This document shows positions 34,703-44,399 of a stretch of 64,000 bases of DNA, one piece after another. The stretch spans positions 135,429,596 through 135,493,595 of the forward strand of contig CM066045.1 in NCBI GenBank assembly GCA_033557465.1, given 5' to 3'. The DNA is from Ichthyophis bannanicus (Eukaryota > Chordata > Amphibia > Gymnophiona > Ichthyophiidae). The position numbers and the translations under genes are program-made. The notes under the pieces were generated by a model. That model saw only the letters and a program-made list of their open reading frames with translations. It was not told the origin of the DNA and did not search any database. The number at the start of each line of letters is the position of its first letter. The first letter of the stretch is position 1.

Positions 34703-35317
34703 GTGAGTGTCGGTCCTGGTGGATGTTGGGTTGCTGGCCACTCCTTCGTCCATTGGGCGGGTCTGCGCGCGGTAGACCGCCCTATCGGCGCCAATTTGGG
34801 TTTGAACCCGTCGTCGGTGGCTGTCCAATGGCTGGGTGTGCGAGGCATGCGGTGGCCGCATCTGCTGCCTTTGCTGCGAAGCCACGGGAGGACGTCGCAG
34901 TGGCCGGCCGCCCTGTTGGTACATCTGGGCGGAAACGATATATCATCCTGGTCCTGCCTGCAGTTGATTCGGGCGATTCAAGAGGATCTCGGACTGGTGT
35001 TGCGGATGATGCCTGGGGTTATTGTTCTTTGGTCAGACATTGTTCCAAGGCCGGCTTGTTGGGAGCAACGTCGTTGGTCCCGGGGGTTGACAAAGGTCAA
35101 TCGTCAGATTGGTCGTTGGGTTTGTCAGCTGGGGGGGTACCAGATCCTGCATGACTGGGCGGATGTGGGGTGTGTGGGTCTGTATCGGGCTGATGGGGTG
35201 CATTTGTCACCGGTTGGCTTGGACCTGCTTCTTAATGATTGGCAGGAGGCCTTGGAATACATGTCTGGCCATGATGTTCGCTGGTCGCAGCTTTTGGCTG
35301 GGGGGGGCGGCACATGA
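34703..35317 (+). CDS. Ngaro SGNH/GDSL-type hydrolase ORF
   Basis: About 205 codons without interruption, from the acceptor-like site to TGA at 35315-35317. SGNH blocks are visible: GCWVAGHSFVHW (nucleophile Ser in a GHS variant of the usual GDS, about 34727-34762), LLVHLGGNDISS (Gly/Asn of block III, about 34913-34948) and YRADGVHLSPVGLDLL (Asp and His of block V, about 35183-35230). The fold is an esterase/lipase-type hydrolase. I recall hydrolase ORFs being described in vertebrate Ngaro elements, but the substrate is unknown. It sits between the recombinase gene and B1. No ATG lies at the start; 34703 is GTG, so the true start probably depends on splicing or reinitiation. Confidence 0.8.
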   Translation: MSVGPGGCWVAGHSFVHWAGLRAVDRPIGANLGLNPSSVAVQWLGVRGMRWPHLLPLLRSHGRTSQWPAALLVHLGGNDISSWSCLQLIRAIQEDLGLVLRMMPGVIVLWSDIVPRPACWEQRRWSRGLTKVNRQIGRWVCQLGGYQILHDWADVGCVGLYRADGVHLSPVGLDLLLNDWQEALEYMSGHDVRWSQLLAGGGGT

Positions 35318-35335
35318 ACAGGGTTATGTGCCGGT

Positions 35336-35723
35336 GGCGGGATCCCGGAGGTTTCCGGGGTCCGGAGCAGCAGGCTACAGTTGGGCGGGGGCGGGGTGCC
35401 CCTGACCCGGTCAAACCCTCGGACGACTTTTGCTCAACGGCGAAGTCGGGGAGAGGGGTATGGTAACTTGCCGGGTGGCGAGTTACGGTATTAGCGGTGG
35501 CAGGCACTTTGCTGAGGATGGCTGGTGCAGCCGGGTGCCGCTAATTGAGTGGTTTGGAAATGTAATTGTTGGACTGTTAAAATTTGTTGGCTAATAAAAG
35601 CTGCGACCAGTTTTGTTCCATAAAAGGTTGGTGTGTGGTGTTTTTGTGGAGGGGGGGGGTTGTGTGGGAGAAGGGGGTGTAAGGCAGGGGCCTGCAGCGC
35701 TGGGTCCGCCTGCCTTGGTTACT
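35336..35723 (+). repeat. Ngaro split direct repeat B1
   Basis: Near-identical to B2 at 36055-36444, from ggcgggatcccggaggtttcc to the terminal ccttggttact. It contains aataaaag (35594), a possible polyadenylation signal. Confidence 0.9.
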
Positions 35724-35989
35724 ACGAGGCCACGGGCAGGGTCCCGGCGGCCGAGGCTAACCGGGCGCGCGGCCCGGCGCAGGGACCCTGTGCGCGGCCT
35801 GGTCGGGTTATGCGCGCTCGGCCTAGGCGGGCACGAGCGCGCATCTTTCAAATTGATTGGCTCCCTGGGGTGGCAGCCCCGAGGGAGCCAATTAGAGCCG
35901 CTGTTGTGGGGCGCGAGGGGGGATCGGGGCCGAGCAGCCTCCGCGTGGTCAGTCGTGCGGAGGCTGCTTCGGTGCCGGCATCCCTCCCT
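35721..35989 (+). repeat. Ngaro split direct repeat A2
   Basis: Copy of A1. It abuts B1 directly, sharing the triplet act, as a junction of circularised ends would. Confidence 0.9.
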
Positions 35990-36054
35990 CCCTCCCTAAC
36001 GTCAGGCGGTGGGGGGGGGGGGTTTGTTGGGGTGTTGCAGCTGGGGGTGGGGGG

Positions 36055-36444
36055 GGCGGGATCCCGGAGGTTTCCGGGGTCCGGAGCAGCAGGCTACAGT
36101 TGGGTGGGGGCGGGGTGCCCCTGACCCGGTCAAACCCTCGGACGACTTTTGCTGAACGGCGAAGTCGGGGAGAGGGGTATGGTAACTTGCCGGGTGGCGA
36201 GTTACGGTATTAGCGGTGGCAGGCACTTTGCTGAGGATGGCTGGTGCAGCCGGGTGCCGCTAATTGAGTGGTTTGGAAATGTAATTGTTGGACTGTTAAA
36301 AATTTGTTGGCTAATAAAAGCTGCGACCAGTTTTGTTCCATAAAAGGTTGGTGTGTGGTGTTTTTGTGGAGGGGGGGGGGTTGTGTGGGAGAAGGGGGTG
36401 TAAGGCAGGGGCCTGCAGCGCCGGGTCCACCTGCCTTGGTTACT
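36055..36444 (+). repeat. Ngaro split direct repeat B2
   Basis: Copy of B1. It ends ccttggttact at the right boundary of the element and differs from B1 by a few single-base changes and G/A-run length differences. Confidence 0.9.
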
Positions 36445-36514
36445 ATGCTGGTAATGCTGCTTTAAATCTTTTTCATGTTGTATTATGTCACGGGATCAAG
36501 TGCTAACATTGGAG

Positions 36515-36755
36515 TGAAGAAATAACCTAATGATTAGAGAACTGGCTTGGGAACCAAGAGACCAGGGTTCGATTCCTACTAGCATTCCTTGTGGCCTTAG
36601 GCAAGTCACTTAACTCTCCATTGCCTCAGAAAAATCTAAGTTATCAATGTCCCTGTTTAATACACATTACCAAGTTTAAGTTACAATGTAAACTGCTTTG
36701 ACTAAAATGATAAAGCGGAATTAAAAAAACCCGTTAAATAAAATAAATAAATGTG
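36515..36755 (+). repeat. tRNA-derived SINE, sense
   Basis: tRNA-like head with an A-box-like stretch (taatgattagagaactgg) and a good B box, ggttcgattcc (36568-36578). The body gcaagtcacttaactctccattgcctca and tail gtaaactgctttgac follow, ending in an A-rich aaataaaataaataaat. It is the best-preserved SINE copy in the window. The polymerase III promoter boxes are probably no longer used. Confidence 0.75.
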
Positions 36756-37315
36756 AATGTCCTAAATACTTAGCATGCTAGTTATTGCATAGTCTAGTAA
36801 TAGGCTTTCTTTTCATCTAAACACTTTGCTAACCATCTAAACAAAGAATATTTAGCAATCAATTAGTCTATGTTGAAGAATATTGGCCAGGTCTGATGGG
36901 AACCGCAGGGAGCCGAGGTCATCTACGTTATGGAGACAGACACATTTCATTGATTTCCACTGCACAGAAAGGATCACCTCCTCCAGTCAGTGGCCTCGAG
37001 ATCAGACAGAGGAGAAAAGGAAAGACAAGGAAAGAGAGAGGAGGAGGTAGAGAAAGGGAAAGAGAAGTGAGTAGAAATAAAGGTTGACAAATACAGTCAT
37101 AAACTATAATGTGATACCATTTTGTTATATTTTCAAGGCATTTGGGGGATAATTTAATAAAACATTTTTTGCATATGAAGCATGGTTTACATGTAGAAAA
37201 TGGCTTTTATAAAAGTCTGTGGGTGTGTACACACATAGAAGATGCATGCTAACAAAAGTATGCAGATTGCACCCAAGCATTTCCCGGGGCATAGTATTAT
37301 TTCTTTTTTTTGCAT
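36756..37315. other. Intron 1, no gene seen
   Basis: Contains a purine-rich gaaaggaaagacaagg-type tract at 37010-37075. The ORF over it is compositional. No recognisable element. Confidence 0.45.
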
Positions 37316-37595
37316 TCTCTTATATACCGTGCTATTCTGCATCAGTGCGGTTTACATTGAACAAACTGAAATTACATTGAACAGGGCATTATAACTTGGA
37401 GATAACTATTTTACAGGGAACATGGGCTATGGAGGGTTAAGTGGCTTGCCCAAGACCACAAGGAGCACCTGTGGGACTAGAAACCCCAGTCCTTCCGGCC
37501 CAAGGTTGCTGTCCTCTAGTGGGATTTGAACCCCCAACCTTCCAGCCTGAAGTACCTTGCCCCAACCACTAGGCCACTCCTCCACTCAGTATGGG
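37316..37595 (-). repeat. tRNA-derived SINE, antisense
   Basis: Minus-strand order as at 36515: head (gtggcctagtggttggggcaagg, then gggggttcaaatccc as the B-box region, about 37580-37515), body ggtcttgggcaagccacttaaccctcc, tail aatgtaaaccgcactgatgc. It carries about 35 extra bases between head and body compared with the other copies. Confidence 0.7.
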
Positions 37596-37706
37596 ATGGA
37601 GTTGCAATATATGCATGTATTTTAACAAATAAACAAGTGCATGTAGACCACACACAATATACACCTTCTTTGGAACAGGTATAAATGTTATATAATTTAA
37701 TTTTCA

Positions 37707-38152
37707 AGGGCCTGATTTTGAATTGGGCAGTGCTATGTGCAGTGTCGGCGCATAGCCTGCCCCCTTCCGCCTAACCAAGGTTTTCAATGCCAGGGTCATA
37801 TGTGGTCCCAGCATTGAAAATCTGGGTCTCGCCACACACCCTGGAAGCCACAGGAGCTAGCCGGGTAGCACCAGTTTTTGATGCTACCCATCAGCCCTTG
37901 CGCCTGAAAGATAGGCGAAGATAAACCTCATCTATCTTTAAGTTGTAGAGGTCTAAGTGGGTAGCATCGAAAATTGCTGCTACCCGGTTAGCCCTTTCTT
38001 CCTCCCCTGCTCTGCTCCAGAACGCCCCTAACACACTCTGATGCTAGCCACATAGCCTCTTTTTGTAGGTGCCCTTCAAAAATCTTGGATAAGACATTTA
38101 CATGGGTAACTAGGGGAGTTATCCATGTAAATGCCTTTGAAAATCAGGCCCC
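37707..38152. mobile_element. MITE with gggcctgatttt ends
   Basis: The left end agggcctgattttgaa (37707) is matched by the right end tttgaaaatcaggcccc (38136-38152) in inverted orientation. About 446 bp, no coding content. The class is not determined. Confidence 0.6.
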
Positions 38153-38737
38153 AAATTTATAGTCCCCATCTTTCAGTTATTACAACTGTATAGAGCAGGT
38201 TACACTATAAAACCCCACCCTCATAAACATAATCCCCAACCCTCAACCCTCATTCCCTGTGTCCCATTTCCCTCTTCAGTCTTCCCCAGAACCACTGAAA
38301 ATTCTTAGACCACTAGCCTAATATGCAAATAGTGCCTGGGCTGAGGGAGATATAGCCAGCAATATTTGGCCACTATCCATATAGCTAAGTGATTTAATTT
38401 GGAATAGCTTAGCTATATGGATAGCAGATATATATTACTCGGGTGACTGCAGCTGCAGACACAGATTCAGCATTGCTGCTTCCACAGACAGTAGCACAAA
38501 ATATCTGTAAAATATATAAAGCTATGTACAGTATTTTTTTTTTAAAACGCTGACCAGGAGGGTTTAAATGTTCACCCACTAGTTGTTTTCTTGAGAATAA
38601 GTCTGAAAGGGGACAGCTGTCAAAGGCACAGTTCTTTCTCCCAGTTTTCTTTTTGTCTTTATGAGTTCATTACAAACATGTGAAGACCAATTCATGTGGG
38701 GAAACATCCGGGCCATCTGAAGAGCTCCAAAAAAGAA
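38153..38737. other. Intron 1, no gene seen
   Basis: AT-rich, apparently unique sequence with no supportable feature. Confidence 0.4.
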
Positions 38738-39194
38738 GGGCCCATTTGGACCTGATTCTGGACTGTGGGAACAAAACATTCCTGCAGTAACCAAAATCAG
38801 GCCTGAGGATGGCCTGGCAAGCCCCTTCCACCTGGGGGACATCCTCCCTGCAGGTGCTCCTGACTCCCACAGCTTCTGCCCCCCTTTTCCCCTCTGCCCA
38901 ACCCATGGCTGGCCTGCCTTGGCCTGGATTGAGTGGCGGGGACCCCCCTGCATCTGCTCCCGGCCCCCGGGGGGGGGGGAGGGGGTGGATCCTGGCAGGA
39001 CGTATAGAGCCATGACCTAAATCGGCCCTCTACTCCCTGCAAAGTTGGCCCCCCCCTGCTCTGTGCCGATCCTGCCCCCTCCTGCCTCTCACCGGTTCTC
39101 CCCATCCTGACGCTCAGAATGTATGGGGGGCGCTGGAGGGGGAATCGGGCCTGGGACATGCAGCCCCTCAACCCGTGTCCCAGAATCAGGCCCA
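38738..39194. repeat. GC-rich MITE-like block
   Basis: The left end gggcccatttggacctgattctgg and, inverted, the right end cccagaatcaggccca flank about 450 bp of GC-rich DNA, including a G10 run at 38972-38981. The overlapping open frames on both strands are compositional. Likely a non-autonomous DNA element abutting the next MITE. Confidence 0.45.
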
Positions 39195-39582
39195 TAGGGG
39201 TATGTTTACTAAAGCACAAACAGTTTTTGCAGCTACCATCAGACAATAGCTGCAAAAAGCCAGCATTAGCTGCAAATGTTCTGTGGTATGTGCAGGGGGT
39301 GTTCTCAGCATTTCCCCTGCAGAAACTACAGAGAAAATGCTGGAATCATGGGTGGCCAGTTTAGTGGATACAGCTAACACCGCCCATTGAGGTAGCAATA
39401 GCTGAATCCGCAAAGATGGCAGAATGTGTTGCTTGTATGTGCTGTGAATACCCGTTGTAGCTGTTTGAAACCAGAATGCCTACTCGAGCAGCCACTAAGC
39501 AAAATGCAGCTACTGTAGGAAAAGGCCCATGGTAGCTGCATTTCTCCAGTGTTAGCTGTTTTTGTGGTGCTATGATCCCCAA
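39195..39582. mobile_element. MITE of the TTTACTAAAG-ended family, eroded right end
   Basis: Left end taggggtatgtttactaaagcacaaacag. The right end near 39550-39582 (gttagctgtttttgtggtgctatgatcccc) is a degenerate inverse of it. Confidence 0.5.
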
Positions 39583-40691
39583 TTAGCATTTCTAATATAT
39601 CTTCTATCCCCTATATATCCTACTCCCCTCCCCCCTCCAGGAAACTCTTACAAACATTAGAGTATTGTGCACTCAGAACATGAAATCACAGTCAGATGAG
39701 CAGGAGATAGAAATTAATGTAAAGGGATTGAGGGGAAGAAGAGTTTGTTACTTGAATACTGGCAAACTAGATAATTTTCCCCATGGCACTGCTCATTAGA
39801 TTTCTAATATATTAACAAAAGAGAGAGAGATAGGAAACTTAACTCATTTCACATTAATCAGAACTTCCACTCAAAGCATAGTCTGCAAATCACTAGGTCT
39901 AATTGCTAAAGAACAAAATAACTCAGTGGTTTCTAATTGGCAGGTTACTGATTTACTACAATCTATGGATCACAATATTGGGTTTTTGTTTCTTGAAAGG
40001 GCTAGAAGGGTTAGAATGAGCTATCTTGACCATTATGCTTGCCATGTCTATGCTTTTAATAAGACCTAGTGCTTTGTAAATGAGTCACACACCCATTGTC
40101 TTCTCCTCATGGAAATGATTCATACATCAGGGACTACAGTCTGCAAATTTCAAACTTGTCTATGGATAATTGGGTGGGAGTGAGGAAACCCAGGCAAACA
40201 ACAGATCTCTTGTTTGGATGTTAGAAACCAAAGTCTACATCAGTTCATCCATACTAGCAGGCAGGGCCAACCAAAGGCTGTGCGAGCGGCGCAGCCACAC
40301 AGGGCGCAAATACAGAAGGGGTGCTAAAGTCATCATCGGGCTTCCAGGAAGCCCAACAAAAGCAAATTCCTGCACGCAGCTTGTTGGGTGGGTGGGTGGG
40401 GGTGGGGGGGGGGTGCCAGTTTCACTAGCCACACAGGGTACATTGCTAGCTTGGTACAGTCCTGCCAGAAGGAATGGTTTCCTCCACTATCTTAAAAGTG
40501 TTTTGGTACTTAGGATTCCTATGCAGTCTGATTATGCTACAAATGAGCACGAGGTCTCTTTTATAAGTACAGAAGTATTTCTAAACAGGCATGAATAGAC
40601 AATTGGCATGAATCAACAGGTCAGGAAATTGTTTTAGAAAGGAGGTAAGATAACAAACTACCTACACACGTTAATACTTCATTCTTTTCAG
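39583..40691. other. End of intron 1, no gene seen
   Basis: Mostly unique. A G-rich tract with gggtgggtgggtggggg at 40383-40415 could form a G-quadruplex. The phrase gcgcagccacacagggcg (40289-40306) may belong to an old DNA transposon. The intron ends in attcttttcag at 40691. Confidence 0.4.
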
Positions 40692-40858
40692 CCACTGGTG
40701 AAGAAAATTATGGTGCTGCTAACACCACCAAACCCACCATTATTCAGCTCATTAACCACTTGATGACTGACTACAAGAAGGACATACGTCCTGTACATAA
40801 TTGGAGGAACGCCACAATAGTGAAAATTGGAATCATAGTGCGTGCTATCCTCAGCGTG
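40692..40858 (+). CDS. HTR3A: HTR3A exon 2 (start of ligand-binding domain)
   Basis: 167 nt between the acceptor ttcttttcag (40691) and the donor gtaagc (40859). It completes the split codon from exon 1 and encodes 56 residues: ATGEENYGAANTTKPTI, then the N-terminal helix with LINHLMTDYKKDIRPVHNW, and the first strand IVKIGIIVRAILSV. The sequon NTT at the same place as NTT in human 5-HT3A suggests a conserved glycosylation site. RPVxxW is a family signature. Length, phase and content fit exon 2 of 5-HT3 genes. Confidence 0.9.
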
Positions 40859-41884
40859 GTAAGCTTACCTCTTCTTTCCTTCCCTGCCTTTATTGTGTTG
40901 AAGGAGATAACAGAGGTGAAAATGGCTTATAATTCTACTTCTGAAGTCTCGTATCCTGTCAAAATGGGAAAGGGGAGCCAACACACAAACAGGAAACACA
41001 GGTTAGAATAATACCAAAAAATGAAAAAGCATGGCGCATGAAAAATGGTTTGACTCCCAACCAGCTGAAGTTGAGAATACTGCAGAAGCAGCATTCACAG
41101 CCCCTTGGGAAAAGGGAATGTTAGTCATTGAATAACAGTGAGACCTCGTGGCTGGACACGAAGTCCATGTCAGAGCAAGCTGCAGTTTATGAGCCCCAGA
41201 TGAGACCTGTAACTACAATGATTAGGTTGACTTGGGAAAAGATATAATAAAAGGGGAGCGGAGAACCCAGGTAGCTGTGAATAAAGACTTATGCCATTGT
41301 AGCCTAGTAGAGGCCAATTCTTATTGAGCTGGAAGTTCAAGAAAGAATAGCAGTTGTTCCAAAATGCAGTGAACTCAAGAGATTCCCAGGTGTCATAGTC
41401 ACTTAACTTTGTACAGTATGCCTACATCATGATTTGTCCTACTCACGTGTCCATTTCCAGAATCCCTGACACCAGTGAGCTTAAAACCGAAATGGTGAGA
41501 TGACAGAGCCTGTAAGACTGAGTTTGCAGGTGAAGCTAAACACAATAAGAGAGTAATTTTATGAGGGTTTGCACTTTAAGCAGTAAAGTATACATCTACT
41601 CTGGTGGTCTTTTAGTCCTTAACGTATGTATGTAGCCCCATACATGTTAATGACTGCTGATATAAGACTGACTAGCATAGAGGTACACATGTTAATATGA
41701 TGGTGCATACTTTGCCAGTGGACATATGCATGGGTGGAATTCAGGCAAAACATGGGCAGAGCATGCAAGTATGTGCACTGATTATAGAATACTATCATTT
41801 GTGCGTGTTCTTAAGAAATATAGGACCACAAAACATGATTCAAAAGTTAGCCGATTTAGGTATAACAGGACAGGTGTGAAAGAA
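40859..41884. other. Start of intron 2, no gene seen
   Basis: Apparently unique intronic sequence with no element boundary or coding signal that I can support. Confidence 0.4.
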
Positions 41885-42912
41885 TTTTAAGTGGAAGAGT
41901 TTGCAGGGCGATGTTTCAAGAGCATATCGCCCAGGAGTGGATTGCAAAATGTGGAATCAGACAGGGGTCACCTCTTTCCCCCATTTTATTTGATGTATAA
42001 TGGGCAGACTAGATGGACCATGTTGGTCTTTCTCTGCCGTCATCTACTATGTTACTATGTTTACATGTTATCATTTCATAAAATGTTGGATAATTTAGAA
42101 TGCATTCAATTTTCTTTATGCGATGACCTTCAAATGTTTGTTTCAATAAAGAGATAAGTTGATATTTATTGAAACCACTTTTTTATTGATAGAAAACAAA
42201 AATGGATAAGTTTTAATTCTTTAAAATTAAATCCTAGTAAATAAAAATATTATGGCTTGGTGGAGTACATGGAGTAATATCAGAGAAGGATCTGGTGATG
42301 GATGGTACAGTCATTCAGCTCAAGACCCAGTTGAGAAGGTTGGGTGTGGAAATGACTTAGCCTTGGTCATGGATAAACAAATAGCCAAGGTTATTAAGAC
42401 AGCCAATGCAAATGTAAGGCAAATGAGATCTTGTCTAACTGAAGAGAATTTAAAGACCAAGACAAAGGTCATTTCACAGTTAGATTTGGTATATCTGCCT
42501 TTAGAAAAGAAAGTGATTTCCAGATTTCAACTAATTGGAAAAATGGCTGCTAAAATGATTAAAAGAGCAAAAAATGGGTCTGAGTGACCCCATTCTTAAG
42601 GAACCATATCGCTTTGGGTTAGAACAAAGAGCTGAATTTAAACTGTTGATAACAGTGCACAGAATCATCTAGTGGAGGCTCCTACTTATTTGAATAAGCA
42701 TTTGGAGTTATATGCCCCCTTTACTCTCTTAGATCAGAGGAGTATGTTCAGGTTAAATATCTTTTCATGTGGTCATTGTTTCTGATGCCATCTATCTATT
42801 CAAGGGGTGGACTGGCATCACCCCTTGACTAACTCTACTTTTAGAGATTGGATTGTGACACAGTATTTGTGGTCTATCTGATCACTTGCTCGTGCCATTC
42901 AATGTATATGGG
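41885..42912 (+). mobile_element. L2/CR1-group LINE fragment (RT C-terminal part)
   Basis: Broken RT: CGIRQGSPLSPILFDV (about 41953-41997), a short CR1 insertion, then CDDLQMFVSIK (about 42118-42150, the YADD region with Tyr-Ala changed). Next come MDKQIAKVIKTANANVRQM (42367-42425), VISRFQLI..MAAKMIKRA (42510-42570) and APTYLNKHLELYAPFTLLD (about 42680-42735). The order fits the C-terminal third of L2-type ORF2. It stops at 42912, where another CR1 begins. Confidence 0.65.
42001..42061 (+). repeat. CR1 3' terminal fragment
   Basis: About 60 bp of the CR1 3' terminus (gggcagactagatggacc, then ctactatgttactatgt), inserted between the GIRQGSPLSP and YADD regions of the L2-like fragment. An extreme 5' truncation. 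Confidence 0.8.
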
Positions 42913-43763
42913 GATGACAATTTAATGTGGACAAGTGCAAAGTTATGTACCTAGGAAATAACAACCCAAACTATGGTTACACGATGCAATATTCCACATT
43001 AGGAACCACCACCCAGGAAAAAGATTTAGGCATCATCGTGGTTAACATGTTAAAACCCTCTGCCCAGTGTGCAGTGGCAGCCAAGAAAGCAAATAGAATG
43101 CTAGGTATCATAAGAAAAGGAATGGAAAATAAAACAAAGGATATTATAATGCCTTTGTATCGTTCCATGGTGAGACCACACTTTGAATATTGTGTGCAAT
43201 TCTGCTCGCCGTGTCTTAAAAAGGATATCGCGTTATTAGAAAAGGTACAGAGAAGAGCCACCAAAATGGTAAAGGGGATGGAAGGATACCCCTATGAAGA
43301 AAGGCTAAAAAGGTTAGGGCTCTTTAACCTGGAAAAGAGACGGCTGAGGGGAGATATGAAAGAAGTCTATAAATTAATGAACAGAGTGGAACAAGTAAAC
43401 ATAGATCGATTGTTTACGCCATCAAAATATAGAAAGACTAGGGGACACGCAATGAAGCTATAGGGTAAACTAAGACTAATAAGAGAAAATATTTTTTCAC
43501 TGAACATGTAATCAAACTCTGCAATTCATTACTGGAGGATGTAGTAAAAGCTGTTAATGTAGCCGGGTTTTAAAAAGGTTTGGACAAGGGGGGACCTGGG
43601 ATATCAACTGCTTGCCCAATGCAAGCATTGTGGAAACTGTGTCTTTTTGGGAAACTGCTAGGTATTTGTGACCTACATTGGCCATGGTTGGAAACAGGAT
43701 ATTCGGTTTGATGGACCTTGATCTGACCCAGTATGGCATATCTTATGTTCTTATGACAAAGCG
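42913..43763 (+). pseudogene. CR1 (family C) ORF2 C-terminus and 3' end
   Basis: Starts FNVDKCKVMYLGNNNP and continues TTTQEKDLGIIVVN, AAKKANRMLGIIRKGMENK, MVRPHFEYCVQFCSP, LEKVQRRATKMVKG, LFNLEKRRLRGDM and YRKTRGHAM to a stop near 43463. Frame-broken remnants of the last exon-like part and the 3' UTR follow (gatggaccttgatctgacccagtatggc). The tail is cttatgttcttatg at 43743-43757. This is the subfamily that forms the palindrome at 24490-25126 and recurs at 45350-46408 and 51000-51425. Confidence 0.85.
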
Positions 43764-44021
43764 CAAGATAAGCCTGCGACTTAATGAGCATAAGCGTCGG
43801 ATAATCACTAAGACCTTGTTGGCCCTTCTTGTCGAACATTGTGTTGCTGCTAATCATATTGTTGAGGATTTACACTGGAGGGTGATGAAGTAGAGCAGAT
43901 TTGGTGGGATGGTGACTTGGACAATTTGTTGGGCTATAAAGAACAAGCATAGATTTTTCATCTTGACTGTATTGCTCCTAATGGGCTGAATATGGAGATT
44001 GATTGGATGACATTGGTATGA
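43764..44021 (+). pseudogene. Penelope-like element endonuclease remnant (GIY-YIG)
   Basis: Reads ISLRLNEHKRRI, LLVEHCVAANHIVEDLHWRV (about 43766-43885) and, after a frame change, YKEQA..IFHLDCIAPNGLNMEIDW (about 43938-44006). The LRLNEHK, LVEHCxxxNH and L.APNGLN blocks in this spacing match the C-terminal half of the GIY-YIG nuclease that Penelope-like retroelements carry after their RT. The upstream GIY-YIG half and RT are missing, cut off by the CR1 that ends at 43763. Identification is from motif memory only. Confidence 0.55.
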
Positions 44022-44399
44022 CTGCCTTCTCCATGTTGACTGTTTGCGGATCTTTTTCTTTTTTTTAACTCTGCCCTCAACATTGGTTGGATTCTGTTGA
44101 TCACCTGACTGTGCTGGAAAACCTATTAAAAAGGGGGCTATTCAGGGGAGCCTTGACTCCTGGCCGAATGTGGCATTTGCAGGAGCCAGAGAAGCGTTTC
44201 TGCCTATCTTTGCACCTTTTCCTTTGCCTGCTTCTGCCAAACCAGAAGTAACATCATTGGCAGCTCCGGGGGCCTTTAAAAGAACTGTGTACAGTGGTAT
44301 GCGGCCTGTGGTCGTGCGCCTTTGTAACCGAAGGGGTATGCCCCTTCAGATCACAGGCAGAGCTATGCGAGTGTGCGAATATATTGATCTTTTTATCAG
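44022..44399. other. Intron 2, unassigned repeat-like sequence
   Basis: May be the 3' UTR of the Penelope remnant or the 5' UTR of the following L1-like ORF1. No coding signal is recognised. Confidence 0.35.

Larger units (their letters stand above)
30010..36444 (+). mobile_element. Complete Ngaro-type tyrosine-recombinase retrotransposon
   Basis: 6.4-kb, very GC-rich element in AT-rich surroundings. The termini are split direct repeats in the order A1 (30010-30276), internal region, B1 (35336-35723), A2 (35721-35989), B2 (36055-36444). Ngaro/PAT-like elements have this plan, whereas DIRS proper has inverted ends. The triplet act occurs at the left end (30010-30012), the B1/A2 junction (35721-35723) and the right end (36442-36444), with no other target duplication. 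It encodes gag, RT-RNase H, tyrosine recombinase and an SGNH hydrolase in the family's usual order. Such elements copy RNA through a circular DNA that the recombinase integrates. Confidence 0.9.

Noticed and set aside
30010..36444. DIRS proper, or an LTR retrotransposon/retrovirus
   Set aside because: Ends are split direct repeats, not inverted or long terminal repeats. There is a tyrosine recombinase rather than a DDE integrase, no protease and no envelope gene.
36540..36600. tRNA gene
   Set aside because: The B box is good, but the cloverleaf is not formed and the sequence continues into a SINE body and A-rich tail.
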